Source: Larus michahellis (Eukaryota > Chordata > Aves > Charadriiformes > Laridae). Taken from it: a stretch of 64,000 nt of DNA. Position 1 is the stretch's first letter, and every line of letters starts with the position of its first letter. A program made the translations under genes and the position numbers. The stretch spans positions 28,670,397-28,734,396 of the forward strand of contig NC_133901.1 in the NCBI RefSeq assembly GCF_964199755.1, read 5' to 3'. The notes under the pieces were generated by a model. The model was not told the origin of the DNA. It did no database searches and saw nothing but the letters and a program-made list of their open reading frames with translations. Of the stretch, positions 11,301 through 26,300 are shown one piece after another.

Positions 11301-14300
11301 GCTTTCAGCCCGGACACCGCAGGTTAAGGCACATTGATTTCCATAGTTACAAGACAGCAGCGCTGCCTCTCTGATTACCCAGCCTGAGCGTGCAGGTATT
11401 CAGACACTGCTGGGTTGCTGAGGCCATGAGACCACAGCAGGCCATGAGACCAACCCTTTCTGTCTAGGGTCCTTTTGACATCTCTGATGTTGCTGCCTCT
11501 CATTGCTGTCTATCTGCATGAGCAGTCCCACCAGACAGAGACTTGCACCCTGCCTACACCCTCTGAGAGCCGTCGCACCCCCTCGGCAGGTTCACACCAC
11601 AAGCTGCGAGGGCTCGAACACCCTCCTCATCTTGCAGAGGAAGAAATCTCAGCTCCAAGTCCCAAGAGGCAAACTCCCAGTAACACAGGGAAGCTGTGGA
11701 AGAACTGAGGACAGAAGGGTGATTTCCAGACCCATCCTTTTGGACGCCTTCCCACATTTTAAAGCAAATCACCCTGGATTCCTGAATCCTTAACATAGAG
11801 TCACCAGAGAAACCAGGGACATACTGAAACTTGCTGACTTATCTTGACCACCTAGATCAGATGAAACAGCCAGCCATCAGCAGGGCAGTGCCGCAGGGAG
11901 CCTGACACATCCATGCTTCACCTCTGCAGAGAATAAAGAAGACTTCTCTCTCCTTTCCCCTCACCCAAGCCTGACTCCTCTTGCTCTAAAATGACCCACA
12001 TGACTGAATGCGTGCATAGAAATGGAAGGTCAAAATGTCATTATGCTGTGAAGAGGGTTAAAAATAGGTTATATGAAAATTCACATTAAAAAAATGAAGG
12101 GTCTGTCCCACAGCAGGATAAAATAAATGTAAGCCCTTTGACTACTTACCTAGAATGGTTTCATCTGTTCCAAAATGAGCCCGATAGAAGAGGACCATTT
12201 CAAGCCAATAAACATGATAGACGACTATCAGCACCACAACGAGCAGGATGGTTGCTCCCAGTCCACAGGCCAGCTCCACGGTGTACTTCGGTGCTACAAC
12301 TGGGTTCAAAAAGAAAGAGGAGGTCTGGTTTACAGAAGAGTTTGAGCCTTCAGCTAAGCAGAAACAAACTTGTGTCAAACACCACGTAGGAACAGCCAAG
12401 AGCCAAGCTGGCTTTCTTTTCAGAGGAAGGTGGCCAAGCCAAGGCTTTTCTGGCAGGACGCATGATGGCTGGTGACTCTGGAGTCCCCATTCTGGGTTAC
12501 TAGGTCTGGTTGAGCTGGCAGAGGAAGTCAAAGCACAGGCTGGACTTCTGTCTCTGAGCGAGACCCTGGGAGTAACCAGATGGTAGAATGACTTGTTGAT
12601 GGAAACCACCCACACGATCCAAAGCCAGCTCATGAATGTGACCTTCTCAGCAGTATACACAAACTCTGGGGACAACACAACAGCACTTACTTCTACTAGA
12701 GCCAGCCAAAGCTCACCTGCAGCAAAATAGAGGCATTGGCCACCATTTTCCCTCCCCATTAAACACATACAGTTCTTGTGGCTTGTCCCAGACTGACAGC
12801 ATGGATGTAACTAGCCATTGTTTTGTGATTGTTTTCTACCAGGAAAGAAGAATCACAGTTCATCACAGAAAAGCTGAAGTGCTTGCAAACAAACAGGACA
12901 ACCTGTAGAGATCAAGCCAGAACATCACAGGCCCCCCTCCAGCTCATACAGTGTCTGTCACACCACTGCTGCTTCTTTGTACTAAGGACAGAAAATAACT
13001 GTTTTAACTGTATCCCTGGGCAGCTCCATTTTTATGGCGATTCCGGTGGCAGCTGACATGCACACTGGCAAACTGCACGATGAAAGAACACCAGTGAGTG
13101 GAAACATCAACAATTTCCAAAATTTAACAAGTTTTATTAGAAACTTAATTACAAAAAAGAAAATGGAAGAAACTTAACAACTTTCACTAGGTGTTGGTCA
13201 GCGGAAGTACACGAGGAGGACAGGGAAATCATCCAGAAAAAGCAGGAAACATACATAACCTAATGTAACGAAAGAGTTGGAGCCAAAATACATAGCTACT
13301 TGCTAAAAACTGGAAGACCAGTGCTGAGGGGTTTGGTTCTGGCATGCTTGATGTTCCTATGTGCAGTGGGATGGCCTGCAGTGAGCTTCGCTTAAGTTTT
13401 GCTCTGCCAGCAGTGGCTGGGGGTGGTTCTTGGGTTTCGCTGTGGAACAGAGCAGAAAGCAGGGGTGGTGAGCAACCAGGTCTGCAGAGCAAACCCACTC
13501 AACTGCCCAGGAGCAGATGGGGGAGGAAGAAAGAGTATAGGACAGATCAGTCCACTAGAGAACAGCATTTGCCCACCACTGTATAGAGAAAGGATCTGGA
13601 CATTTTAGATTCGCTTCTGCTATGTGTACAAACATTATAATTCCAGAAGCATTATGTATGTAGGATGAACACACTGGCAGATGGTTTCAAGCCTTTCTCA
13701 GTTGTGTGTTTGGTCTATCGTTCCTTCCTAATGATGCAGAAAAGCTTCATCTCAAAGGAACGGGACTAAAAGGAAGGAGAACAAGTACCAAGAAGGAAGA
13801 GAAAGAACTCTTCCAGTAAAGACCTCTGTGAGCCATGCTAATAGGGCAGAGTGAGGGGAAGAAGGTGTCTGGCATGAGCTACACAAGGCAGGGCAACATC
13901 CCTTATGGGAAAGGGCAGGTCCAACCTACAGCAAGCAGGCGTTGAAGCTCTGGATGAGGTTGATAAGGAGGCAGAAATATACACCTTAACCAGGAAATCT
14001 CACATACCTATAGCGAACGCTCAATTCTTGTTACTGAGAAGTCTGGGAAACAAGAACAAAATCTTGGAAGAAAGAAAGATGTAAGGAAAAAAACCCCACT
14101 AAACAGAGCTGGATCAGCCCATACTATCCTTGCCGAGATGGCTCTATCTAGACTGGAGCATCACCACAGCAAGGAGTAAAACCACAGAGTGTTGTGGTTA
14201 GACTGTCTCGCTCCCTGAACAAGGTCAAGGAGCGCAGTCTGCCTTCTGGAGGACGCCAACTGGTAGCTATTGCATCACACAAAACCCTCATACAACCAAG

Positions 14301-17300
14301 TAACCTGAAATCATTTCAAGCAGCCCATCCCCTCAGGTCTGCTTCAGTTGTGGTACATGGATGGGATGAGAACAACAGGTCTATCCACCCCTCTTCTCTC
14401 CGCAGTCACTTGACTGTGGCAAGGTATATGTGACATTTTTGCTCCCTGTCTCCAAGAAGCGTTGCAGTATGACAGCAATAATACAGTGGTGCATACAGAA
14501 GAGCGTGTGTTGGGGAAAAGCTCAATGGAATTATTTGTTCCCCTACTGTTTTGCAGGGCAAGGCTCAAGGCAGGACCGTCAGCCCTCTCCGAGCATGCCT
14601 CATTTCTCACCCGTGCTCTGCAAGTATTTTACCTTTCATGCGCACTATGGCCTGGCTACGGTCCTCGCCTTTGGCATTTCTGGCATAGCACGTGTAATTC
14701 CGTTTCAAGTCCTCTGGTGTGGCTTTTGCAACTGTTAGAGTCCTTATGACAGTTTTGTCTTCAAAATCTCTAGTAATTTCACTGTAAGAGAAAAAAAAAA
14801 TAGAGCGTTACATATGTGAAACTGGAGCCAGTTCTTAGTGACAAATACTCCTTTCCCTGACATAACCAAACCCTTTCTTTTAAAAAAAAAAAAAACCAAC
14901 ACCTAAACTGATATTTATAAATTGATACACACTTCAGTTTTTCATACAGCTGCAGCTGCTCCTTTATCTGATTTTCCTTAATATTTATTTTGCCACTCAT
15001 AATTTTCTCATTGCAGCCGTGTCACATTGTATTTTAGAGGCAAAGGAAGTTCTTGCCTACAAAGCAACGAGATCTTATGAACTCAGGATTCAGAGCCCAC
15101 GTCACATTCTCTGTGCAATCCTGGGTGAGTCACTTAGTCTCTCTGTGCCCGAGTTGATCATCTACAAAATGGAACAGTATTTCCTTTTGCCTTTCCTTTT
15201 TCCATGTAGGTTTGCAAACCAACTGGGGCAGCGACTGCCTTCCACGTGTAACTCAGCACTGAGCAAACTCAACCTCATTTGGGTTCTTAATGTAACTGAA
15301 TCTCTGTTCCTCCTAATCAATACTATGTATAATACTACTTTTTCATTTTCAGCCTCTTTTTTAAACGTTTTTATCACTCATGCTATTTAGGAACATTCCT
15401 CTAAACAAAATTGTGTCTGCCCCTGTTTTAGAAGTCCCACAATAGCACCAGCTGTTGGCACGACTACCAGGACCTGAAGAAGTGATGATGTGAACTAGTA
15501 AACAAAGCTCACTCAAATCCTTCTGACAAGACACTGTCCAGGTCTGGAGGCCTCCTCCCTGGAGCTCATCGCAGCATGGTGCAGACACCAGGGTTTCTGA
15601 TTAACAGGAAAGTGGGGGACTCCACACTCCCTTCCCAGGGAAAGCAGGACGGTTGCATGTCTGTAACCCACACCTCTCTGCAAGACCCAAGAGAGAATTA
15701 GATGCAAATTAAGGTTCACATTACAATGTTACCTTTGTGTGACTTTTATCTTGGGGTCCATGATGTCATCTGTGTTTTTCCCATCGATGGTCCACCACAC
15801 CTCGGTCCGTGAGTCCTTCAAGAAGGTGAAGAAGACCTCACAGGACAGAACAAGGTCATCTCCTGGGAAGAAAGGACCACAGTGAGGTATCGCAAAGCGG
15901 AAACAGCATCACCCTGACTTTTGTGCTTTCCAGTGATCATACCAGCCTAAGCTCTGCCTCCCTTCAGGAGGGAATGAGGCCAGCATCTGCCTTCAGACAT
16001 CTGGTAAGAGTTTAACACCCCGGACAGGTTGATTTATGACAGACAAATAAATAGGAAAAAATATCCTGGCTTCTCAAATGTATTACAAATTCCTTGACTG
16101 CACCAAATGACCCATCCAAAGGGAGATGCTCCATGCCGACCACTTCCCTGGAAAGCTGGGAAGTGTTAATCATCCCCACTGCACAGGATATACATGCCAT
16201 AAAGCAAAGGATCCAGCTCCACAAAAGCATTTTGGTGTGGGAACACTTGTTCAGGCATCTAACTTCCCCTCAAGATCAGGCTTGGGAGTGTGAATATCTT
16301 TGTGATCAGCCCGTAAGTGATTTTATCTTATAGAGTAACTATGGAAGAAGCCTGACCTTCTAAGCCAAAAAAAATGCTGTGCTTTAAAGTGAAGACTCTG
16401 CTGTTAATCCTCATCATTGGCATCACATTTATCGCAGCAATGTAATGGGACACGATCCATTCAATATAGGGAATTGCTCCAAAGAGCTATCAGTCTAAAC
16501 AGATGGGGTGGGGGAAGGGGCGTGGTACCCCACTACACAGTGCTGTAAGGCCAGCAAAAGAAGAGCTGTCATTAATTAGGAAGTAATCAGCCAAAAAGGA
16601 AGAGGAGATGAGCAAGAAGTGGCCAGAAGGCTGAAGCTACCAAGGGGCTGAATGAGGGAGGGTTGGAGCAAACCACAGCCAGGGACAGGGCTGAGGCAAG
16701 GTCCTACAGCAATTTCTCTAAGCAGCTGAGGGTCTCCGTTTCCTCCTCTTCTGCAGCTGCAGTCCTGCATCCCCGGGGCTGAACATCTATCTTTACTTGT
16801 GCTTGCAAAAACAAACTTTTAAAGCTGCGCTCTCTTATTCTGGCATGGAGAACTGGCACCCCACGCAGTCTGCCAGGCAACTTGTGGCAGCTCGTGTGCT
16901 CTGTGAGGGAAAGCACCGGAGATGCAGTGGGAGAACTTCTGAGCCTGGTTGGGTCCTCCTGTCCCGGCCGGCAGGCTGCCAGGGCAGCAACAGCAGGCAG
17001 CGAGTGTTGCAATTTACCTGCTTCCACTTCATAGACAACTTTCTCATTTGGAGAGGTGAACTGTGGTGGCAAGGCCTTGTTAGGAGATCCTGCAGGAGAA
17101 AACAGAGAGCCCCCCGTGGGGACGTGGGCTTCAGGAGAACCTGGGGTCCTTGCAGCCTCGCTCATGATGCCCTCACCCCCCACTGCACATGCCCCAATCT
17201 AACTTGTGATACAGTCCTGCTGCAGGGTCCCATGCAAAGAGAAAATCTAATCCTAGTCCCCAAACTCAGGGCCAGACCCAGATTTTGATGCTTCTCCAAA

Positions 17301-20300
17301 GTTTAGGTAAATATAGGTACAAGTTTTTGGGCCTCTCACATCAGAACAACTCCTTATCCCTCTCATCTCCTACTCAACATCTCCCACAGGGCACAACCTG
17401 TACCAGGTTTTTTTTATTGCTGCTTCTAAAAAACAAAATAAAACATCGTTTCCCCTTGCAAGTATTTAATTCCATTCTTAAAGCAGCAGTTGCCATGGGA
17501 CTCAGCATGTGCTCTACTGTTCACTAGTTTTTTAAGGTCTGTCTACAATTCCCTGGCAGGTAGACTGAGCCCTTGTGACTGTGACGGACCTGTCCAAGCA
17601 CTAGGCTGTGTAACTGGAGCCCTGCCTGGCTGATTAACAGTCTCAGCCTCAGCACGCAGGGCTTTGAGATTGCAAGAAGACCAAGGTAAATTGGCTATAA
17701 CGGGACAATCCTACAAATAATGACCAGCAAAGGGCACTGGAGACAAAAATAAGAGTGACAGGGTTATGCATTCACATGCCAGCAGAGGGTACCCCTGGCC
17801 ATCTCATGGGCTGTACCTGACCAGCCTAAGCCTGGTCACCCTTGTGGTGTTTGGGGCATTTAACATGGCAGTGGGTAGGACCTCCAGTGGAACATGTCCT
17901 GGGCAGTCATGCGAGGCTGACCCCAGCAAGCAAAAATATACCAGGTCAGTTGGGTAACGTAGATTGAGCACAACCACAGATGGATCCTGTGACAGACTCT
18001 TCTAGCTGTTTTCACCATTTCTGCAACTATCCACCTGCATTTTACACATTTTAAAGTCATTCTTACCCACCACCTTCATCTTTATGGTTCTGGTGAGATT
18101 ATAGGTTCTTCCATGGTCCTTGAATGTCACAATACAGGTGTAATTCCCTTTATACGCACTGCGGACAATGCCGATGACAAGCCTGGGCCCTTGGGGGTAC
18201 CGCTCATAGAAGCCATTGATCAAGTTGCAGTCCTGGAGTCAGGCAGAAAAACAAGTGAGTTTTGTGATTCAAAAGTAAAGATACTGGTTTAAACGCTACT
18301 TCAAAGATGTGTTTTTCAATTATGAATATGATACTTGGGATTGTGATGTAGGTCAGACCTAAACATCATGAACTTTGAGCATGTTGGAATAGAAACTGGT
18401 ATGTTCACCTTGAAAATGAGGTGATGAAGCAGATGACCCTAAGTTTTATCCCACCTTAAATACAGACAATTTTATAAAAGAGAGATCTCTGATCCAGAAG
18501 TACATTTGCAATCAAGGTGAGCACCTCAGCAGAGCGAAGAATGAAAGTAAAAAGAGACAGGAAGGAAGAAAATGATGATGTATTCACAAATGGATACTAA
18601 GACTAAAGGACATGTCCCCTGTTGATGTCAGCATGTCTAACTCTTGCGGGACTAATCAAAGTACCCTGACTGACTTCATCTGAGGATAAGGCCCCAAAAT
18701 TGGCAACTGGCAAATGAGAATCTGTAGTACAGAAACCTTAATAACTCTTCTCTTTCTGTCAGGCGAGGCAGGAAACCTCTGCCAAGTACCAAGCTAGAGA
18801 TCCCTTTTCAGAAAGGGGTTATGCAGATGACATCTTGATTGTCATAAAACCTAGAGATGTGCACATTTTCTAAGAGATTATTTCTGAATGGTACATTTCC
18901 AAATCAGATACATCCTAATGGGGCAGTTTAAGACAGGGGTCATATACCATTTTTAATGATTTTTATTAGGCATGGGATGACTTGCTGCCTGAAAAATTAC
19001 TTCCATGGGGCTTTTTGTTTCATTCTCCTAATTGATTGTTGAGATGTGAATTTCAATGAATGGTACAAGTAAAGCATTTCAACTCTTGGAGTGAAACTGC
19101 TCCTCTTGGATACGAAAGTAAATTTTCCTGAAGGGTTTTAGAGTCAGGGTTTTTTTGGGGGGATTTTTTTTTAATTTTTTTTTTTTTTTTTAAATCAGCA
19201 GATACATTTGTTACCAACTTACTTTATTATTAAATTCACTCATACAGAACCTTCTATCTAGAAATCCAAAAGCACTTTATAAGCAGTTAGAGAACTCAGT
19301 CCCATAACCCTCCCGGCTGCACATCCCCTGAGAATTCTTATTCTCTCTTGACTAAAGGCATCCACCTAGAGAAAACACTGAGGTCAAAATTTAATAAAAT
19401 TGAGAATAATTCTTTAGGCAAAAGCCTGAGGATGACTGGAGCCAGCCTAATTATCAGAGCAGTATGGAGGGTGGGGTAGGGATGTCTGAATCTTCAGAAA
19501 AGAGGTTTGCTAAATTGCGTCACACAGGGCACCCATGGTTCTTGCAGGGGCCTGATGTACAACTTCATTTCCTGACCTCAAAGGATTTTGGAAAGGATGC
19601 TATTTTCATTAGCAGTGGTTTGGGATTTGTTTTGGGTTTTGGGTTTGTTTTTTTTTGTGTTTGGTTGGGTTTTTTTCCCCCACAGAAGAGGGAATATGAA
19701 TCACAGGTTCCTTTACAGACGCAGTGACTGGCTCACCCAGCAGGTCAGGTATACTGCCCGCAGCTGAACTGAGGCTCCTAAATCCCTGCTAGAGTATTCT
19801 CCACTTGATTTGACCTCCATTTGACAATGCCGGTCAAAAAAGTTTCAGTGTTAGCTTTCAATTCCCTTCCAAGAGCAGTTTTACCCTCGAACTCAATGGA
19901 AACAAAACTCTTAAAATTAGTAAAGCTTCATTAACACCTTCATCACGGGGAAGACTCTGAAACATAGCTCCACGATTCTCATGCCAACCATTGCTTTTTC
20001 AGATACAACACTGTATTCCCTCACTGCCCAAGTAAGTCCTTCTTACCAAGTACCACTTGATGGTTGGTGTTACACTAGCAGGGTAAAATCCATCGATATC
20101 TGGACATACGATCTTCTCATTGGCATGCTCCAAATAGAACATCTCCTCAACAGGTTTCATTGAATGGCTCACACAAGAGTGTTGGTCTTTTGGAACAACC
20201 TCCAAGGGAAACGCAACTTTGCTGCAGTAGGTTGTATTTCTAAGGACACAGGAGGATAGAGCTGATTAGTTGAAACTTGTTTACTCCTATAGCAGCGGAA

Positions 20301-23300
20301 TGAAATAAAAATCACATCTGCAATAACGAGCATCATAGCGCTGATGAGGTACATACAGCCTTAGTTGACTCATTTATAAATGGGAAAGAAAACACCATCA
20401 GAGATGGCCACACTAGCTCAGAAAAGCCTATAAAGATGACTAACAAGCAACATCCACTCCCCTGCTGGTAAAGCAGATAATAGGGTCAAAGACACGGTGA
20501 ACAAGAGACAATGCGAGGAAGGTCAAAAAGAGCTCATATGCTCAGTGCATAGCAGATGCTATGTTCATTTTATACCACACTCAGAGGCACTTTTAATTTC
20601 CTAGAAGTCTGAATCTCATGAATCTTTGCCAAATTAGCATGCAGCCAAAACATTACCCCTGCATCCACAGCTATTTTTACTCTAGACATACAGATCACTT
20701 CTTAATGGTGAGTGCCTGCGGATTTTGCCATGGGCACAGCAATAATATTTTCATGGACACTTACAGCTAGAAAGGAGAGGCATGTTCATTAATGTTTCCA
20801 AGGCTCCGAGCATTATTACAATGTAAATTGGCTCAGCACTGAGCAGTCTTATAATTGTAACATCCTTTTCCCATTAATGCTTATGTAAATGGTCTCCTCC
20901 CTTCAGAAAGATCTGGTGCTAACAGCATAATTTTCCCGCTTCCATGAAAGTCCTTCGATTACGCTGAAGACATAGAGAAGCTGCACCACACAACCTACCT
21001 GAGCATGCAGGTATAATTCCCAGTGTCATTGAGAAGAGCAGGCCAGAACCAAAGGGTGTCTTTCTCCTTACTGATGTGATTGTCAGGGAGACGAAAATTA
21101 ATGGGCTCCTCCAGATCCCGGTCCTGCCCGATCCTGTACCAGATGAGGGTTAAGCCAGCAGAATGGGCTGTGCTGTAGTTGTACTTCAAGAAGGTCTCGA
21201 AAAGCGGGCATTTGATCTTGGCAGGCTCCCCATCGTAAATCTGGATCTGCTTCATGGTGTCCACACCCCAGTCATCGCAGCGTTCTGCAGCCAGGAAGAA
21301 CAAGGTACCTTAGCTTGCAAGTCCGCAGCAGAAACACAGTTCTGCCCACATTCCCCACAGCCCTCGGTCTTGTCCCCGTTAAAATAAGAGGGAAAAATAT
21401 AGCGTTTTCAGTAGAAGCAAACTAGGCTTTCATAAAGCAGAGCACAAATACCGTGTTCATTTCTAGAGAACCTTAAAAACTCTGCTTTCATTTGTACATC
21501 TCCTTTCAAGTTATTTATCCCTCATCAGGACAATACAATAGGATAAGATATTCCTGCCTAACACCAGGCTTCCTAGAGAGCTCCAAGAAAATTCAACCCT
21601 AAAAATAACCAGTATGGAAAGATAAAATTTGGATGAAAACAATGCCAGAGGTGTGTGTGCATCCACGCACAGTGATAGGGAGGATGGAAATAGAGGTGCT
21701 GGAAGAAGGGGGGAAAAAAACAAACAAACAAAACAACAACAAACCAAGACTGCAAACATCAACCTTCCCCTAGAGCTATGCACCATTGTCCCTGCCAGAA
21801 GCAGCTGGACTGTGGGTCCTAGTAACAAGGACTGTCTTTCCTGTGATGGATTCACACAACGCCTGTGCATGCTATGATAACACAGAGTACAAACGACATG
21901 TGGCGACTGTTTATAGCGAACTTTGGGAAGGGAGGCTGAGGAGCAAAAGAAAGAGCACGGAGGAGGTGGCAGCATGTTATCTTGGGGACCCCCAGGCAGC
22001 CCTCAGGTGCATTCCTCAAGCGCAATCCAAAGGCTCAGCATGGCTCACTGTAGACTCAGGCTGACATAGAAACGGGGCAGCATGAAAAAAAGCTGTTCAG
22101 TACCTCCTTTTTTTTTTTTTTATTTTATACTTGTCATTAGTGAAGAGTTTCTGAACAAACAGCACAGTCAAAACCTGTTTCTCTTCCGAGAGCTCCTTTC
22201 CACTCCATTCCTCCCACCCATCAGGATGCCCAGTCATGAAGGGACTCGGTGCAAGCAAAGCACGGCACCAAGGTGTCAGCAAACCTGAGAGCAACCTGCA
22301 CCAGCCAAGACACAGGGAGAAGCTGCTGTCACTGCATCTCCTGCCTCCCCGTGCCGACGGGGCAGAGTGTGGCGGGGCACGCTTCCCAACGCATCCCTTC
22401 TAGCTGCTGGGAGGCATCTGCTAGGGCAGCCTGACATCTGAGAGCCCAAAATGAGTGGGATAGGGGTGTGCTGCCCGCAGCGGTCCCCGGGAGCGATGTC
22501 TCAGCGTATCACAGGCACACCAGAGACGACACTGCAAAGCCTCTCTGGTTTGCAGATATTAGAAGAGCTCGAACCGAGAGGAAAAAACAGAATACAATAT
22601 GCTCTTTGAGCCCAGTTCTTCTGAACTGACTTCACAGGCCCAGAGCAGGAGTTCTCGCATTTTATCTTCCTTAAATAGACAGTGGGATGTAGCTTGGCCC
22701 CAAATTCATACTTAATTAAAAAAAGCAAAAAGATAAACCTTTGAGAAGACAGGCCCAGAGCGCTTAAAGGCAGCAGTGCTAACTCCTGTGGCTCAGCAAT
22801 GGTTAGTCACAGTGAGGAGGAATCTGGGCCAGTAAGAATAGAAATGTTTTCTGGTGGGTTTACACATAAATGTAAGTGCAAACTGCACTGCTCCTCCTGT
22901 GGGATACCAAACACCTGTATGAGAGGATGCTACTTATGGAGGAAGAGAGTGAACTGGGCTAGGAAGAGGCAGTGTAGCTACCCAGAGTACAAGTATTTAC
23001 TAGTAGGAACCCCAAACCCAAATGGCTGGACAGTGCCATCACTCGTCGTCTAAGAAACATGTAGGTATTTCTTTCAAAACTGCACAGCATCATCCGGTAT
23101 GGCTACTACCGTAGCCAGCGCCAAGGCTCATTTTGAAAGACCAAACCACTATTGGAAGCCATATACCACGGGAAGGTGCACGGTCACCACTGTGGTCAAG
23201 GCCAAGTGGAACCAGTATGCTCCTTTATGCTGGTGGGGTCGAGCTACTGGATTAGGCACGGTCAAGTTTCCACAGAGGAGTAAATGAGACAAATGAGCCT

Positions 23301-26300
23301 GCCAGAGACTGCCTGCTAATTGCATGATAAAGCACTGATTACTATTCCTGGAGGGGAGGCATTTGTTTTTATAAAGAAAGGCTTTCCCTCTGAAAGGGGC
23401 AGACCTGGGTCTGTACATCAAGACACACAGGTTCTTTTCCCAGCACCTGACTTTGCTGTCTCCTTTTGGGCTGCATAAAGGCAAATTGTCCTTATTACTT
23501 CAAATGGCAGGAGTGGAGAGGAAGAAAACTATATAAAACATTACAGTACTGAAATTGTTGGAGTCAGGATCAATGAAATTTGCAATCATGAACAGCTCTT
23601 GCATTTTGCAACAGCTCATAAATCCGCATTGTAAAACTACTTACCCGTTCTACCTGAATGAGTTATTGAAAAGAAATGCAACTATTTTATTTTTTTCTTC
23701 CTAGATTACTCAAAAGCCTTCTCTTCTTGTCTGGGAAGATGCAACTGTTATTGTTCTTTAGTATAGGAGCTGTAGCTGGAGATTTTGTCTCAGAGCTGGC
23801 TAATTCGAACACTGTCACACCGAACGGCTTGTCCTAAGGCTCCCCACGTGCGTCCTGCCTTGGGGTACTGCGTGCTCCGAGCTGGACCCCGAACACAGGA
23901 CGTCACCGTGCTGGTAACCAGCAGCTACGCCAGAGGCCACAGGAGCGGCCGTGCAGCTTGAGACTGCAGGCTGTGCTCGCCACCCTGCTGGCAAGGACTC
24001 CTGGCTGCCAGGGCAAAGCCAGCCCAGCACGGCCCCCAGGGCTCAGGGGGCAGAGCCACAGCCCATCGCCCACAGCAGGGATGGCAGAAACACCACGGGC
24101 TGGAGCGAGACCTCCTTCACGCATAAAACACTGAGGACAGTTGTGGCACTTCGCGCAACTTCCCTCCTCCCCGTGCCACGCCGACCACAGTACTGCTATT
24201 TTGATTTTTTGGGGTGTTTTCATGCCTGAGATAAGCTGGGGTTTGCCTGACATGGCATGTGAGGGGACCGCAGGGCATCCCTCATACACACCTTCGTGAG
24301 CCTCTTCCTCCTCGGCTGTGAGGTGGCCAAGCCACAACACCCTTTGCCACGGTGGCACTTTGGCAGCAGACCCCAGTGGGTGGGTCGAGCCCAGACAGCC
24401 GGCTGCATTCCTCACACACGCATAAAGCGGAGGGGGATGCCCCTAGAGGTATTTAAGAAACGTGTAGATTTGGCACTTCAGGGCACGCTCTAGTGACAGA
24501 GATTGTAGGGGGTTTCTTTGTGTGCATATAGTTGGACTCGATGACCTCAAAGGTCCTTTCCAACCACGAAGATTATATGATTCTATTATTAGTGTTATGA
24601 TTTCATTTGCATCCAACAGCTCCCTGCAACATTTTGTACCCCTTCTGCTATTTTAAAAGTTGTGGGATATTTAGAGCCTATTTGCTGCTAACACCAGTAT
24701 GCAGCTACTTGGGTGTCAGCACAAACTGGAGACAGGCTGGAAAAATGGCATGCCTTCGCACTTGATCCTCACTGGCATAAAGCAGCTCCCAGTATGAAAA
24801 AAAAAAAAAATACATATATACACACAGACACACACACATACGTTGATATATCCTTACTCTTGTAACAATATTTGAGGGGGCATTGCAGAAAGGAGATGCA
24901 AGAACCCAGTTCTAATTGTGAGAAACAGCACTAACTTGTAAAGTGCTGTGCCCATTTGCAGCAACTCGCACCTGTTTCCACTTGCTAAGCCTAGGAAGTG
25001 AGTTTCTTCTCTCTTGAAACATTTCCTGCACAAAACAGCCGTTGGAATTAAGCGCAGCTTCTGATTAAATTGAGTGGGATCAGCATTCATGCTCTGACTT
25101 CCGTGGCTCGGTAACAAACGGACACCAGTCAAGAGATGGGGGAGCGATACGCTACTCCATGGTCCCTTCCACGCCGCAGCAAACAGAGCACTACACACGT
25201 AACTGAGGGATACAATAAGATTCTCTAAAAACCCACCATCCCACAAACGCATCTTCCCAGAAACGCCTCTGTGGAACACTTTTGAAAGAAGCCATTTTTT
25301 CCTCATTACCGATGAGGGGTACTGCAGGTGCCTCAAGCTGACCTGTCTTACTGCCGGGTGCTCTGTAATCACACAGCAGGGCAGTCGGTGACCCATAATA
25401 CCTACCTGTGACCGACAATGCAGGAGGAAAAAAGGCAAAAAAACGGCCCTGCTTGGGAAAAAGGGAGGAGGATTATGCAGGCTGGAGGGAGGCTGCATGG
25501 TAGAAGGAAACAGCCACCTCCAGCATTGGAAGAGAAAGCACAAGACAGAAAGGTCAGGGCGAGGATGCTCATCTTGATTTCATGTGCCTTGAGATAAAGA
25601 TAAGAGCGGGCTGCTGCACTGCTGCTCCTCCCCGGTGCACGGTCAGAACTGGGTGAACTGGCAAAGTTAACTCCAAATGCTTGGACTGTATGTTGCAATC
25701 CGTGTTCGTAGGGATCTCTACTACTGATACAAGGGACAGAAACCTCTCCTGTTATAGAAATAGTCAGATCTGTCCCATTTCTGATTCTGAATCTACAACA
25801 CCCTTATAACACCAGGTATCCCAAAAACAGGCTCCTCAGGAGCCAAACAAAGCTGAAGAAAGCGGTTTCTCCAGATGCAAAGTAGAAAATTAAGGGAGAG
25901 GAAAAAAAATAATAATGGCATTGTTCAGCTACATAAAGGTGAAAACAGACATTTCTGGAAACCTTTCCCAGCCTTTCACTTATTGCACTGATTTACCCCC
26001 ATGGGAACAGAGCTCTGAGTACACACACCTGAAATGCTCCCTGAGATGCATCTGCAGCACCCATTACAAGCACCCACACAGCCAAAACAGGAATGAAATT
26101 GGTGCAATTATTTTGGATTTTTCAAGAAGAGACAAACTGCTTAACCCATGGATCAAAAAAGAAAAACACAGTAAGGCCACATCAAGAAATGCTGTCCCAT
26201 TTTGTCCACAGATTGGCATTTCTATGCAGTCATGGTACCTCCATTTAAAAAATGGTACCTCCATTTTAAAAAAAAAAAAAAAAATCTCAACCACCAAAAC

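Noticed and set aside
12300..12768. Extension of the transmembrane exon frame into upstream sequence
   Set aside because: A clear acceptor at 12300-12301 joins in phase to exon 7; the upstream frame shows no family similarity.
24854..25543. 229-codon minus-strand frame in the large IL1RAP intron
   Set aside because: No recognisable domain, odd composition and no flanking splice logic; likely chance.
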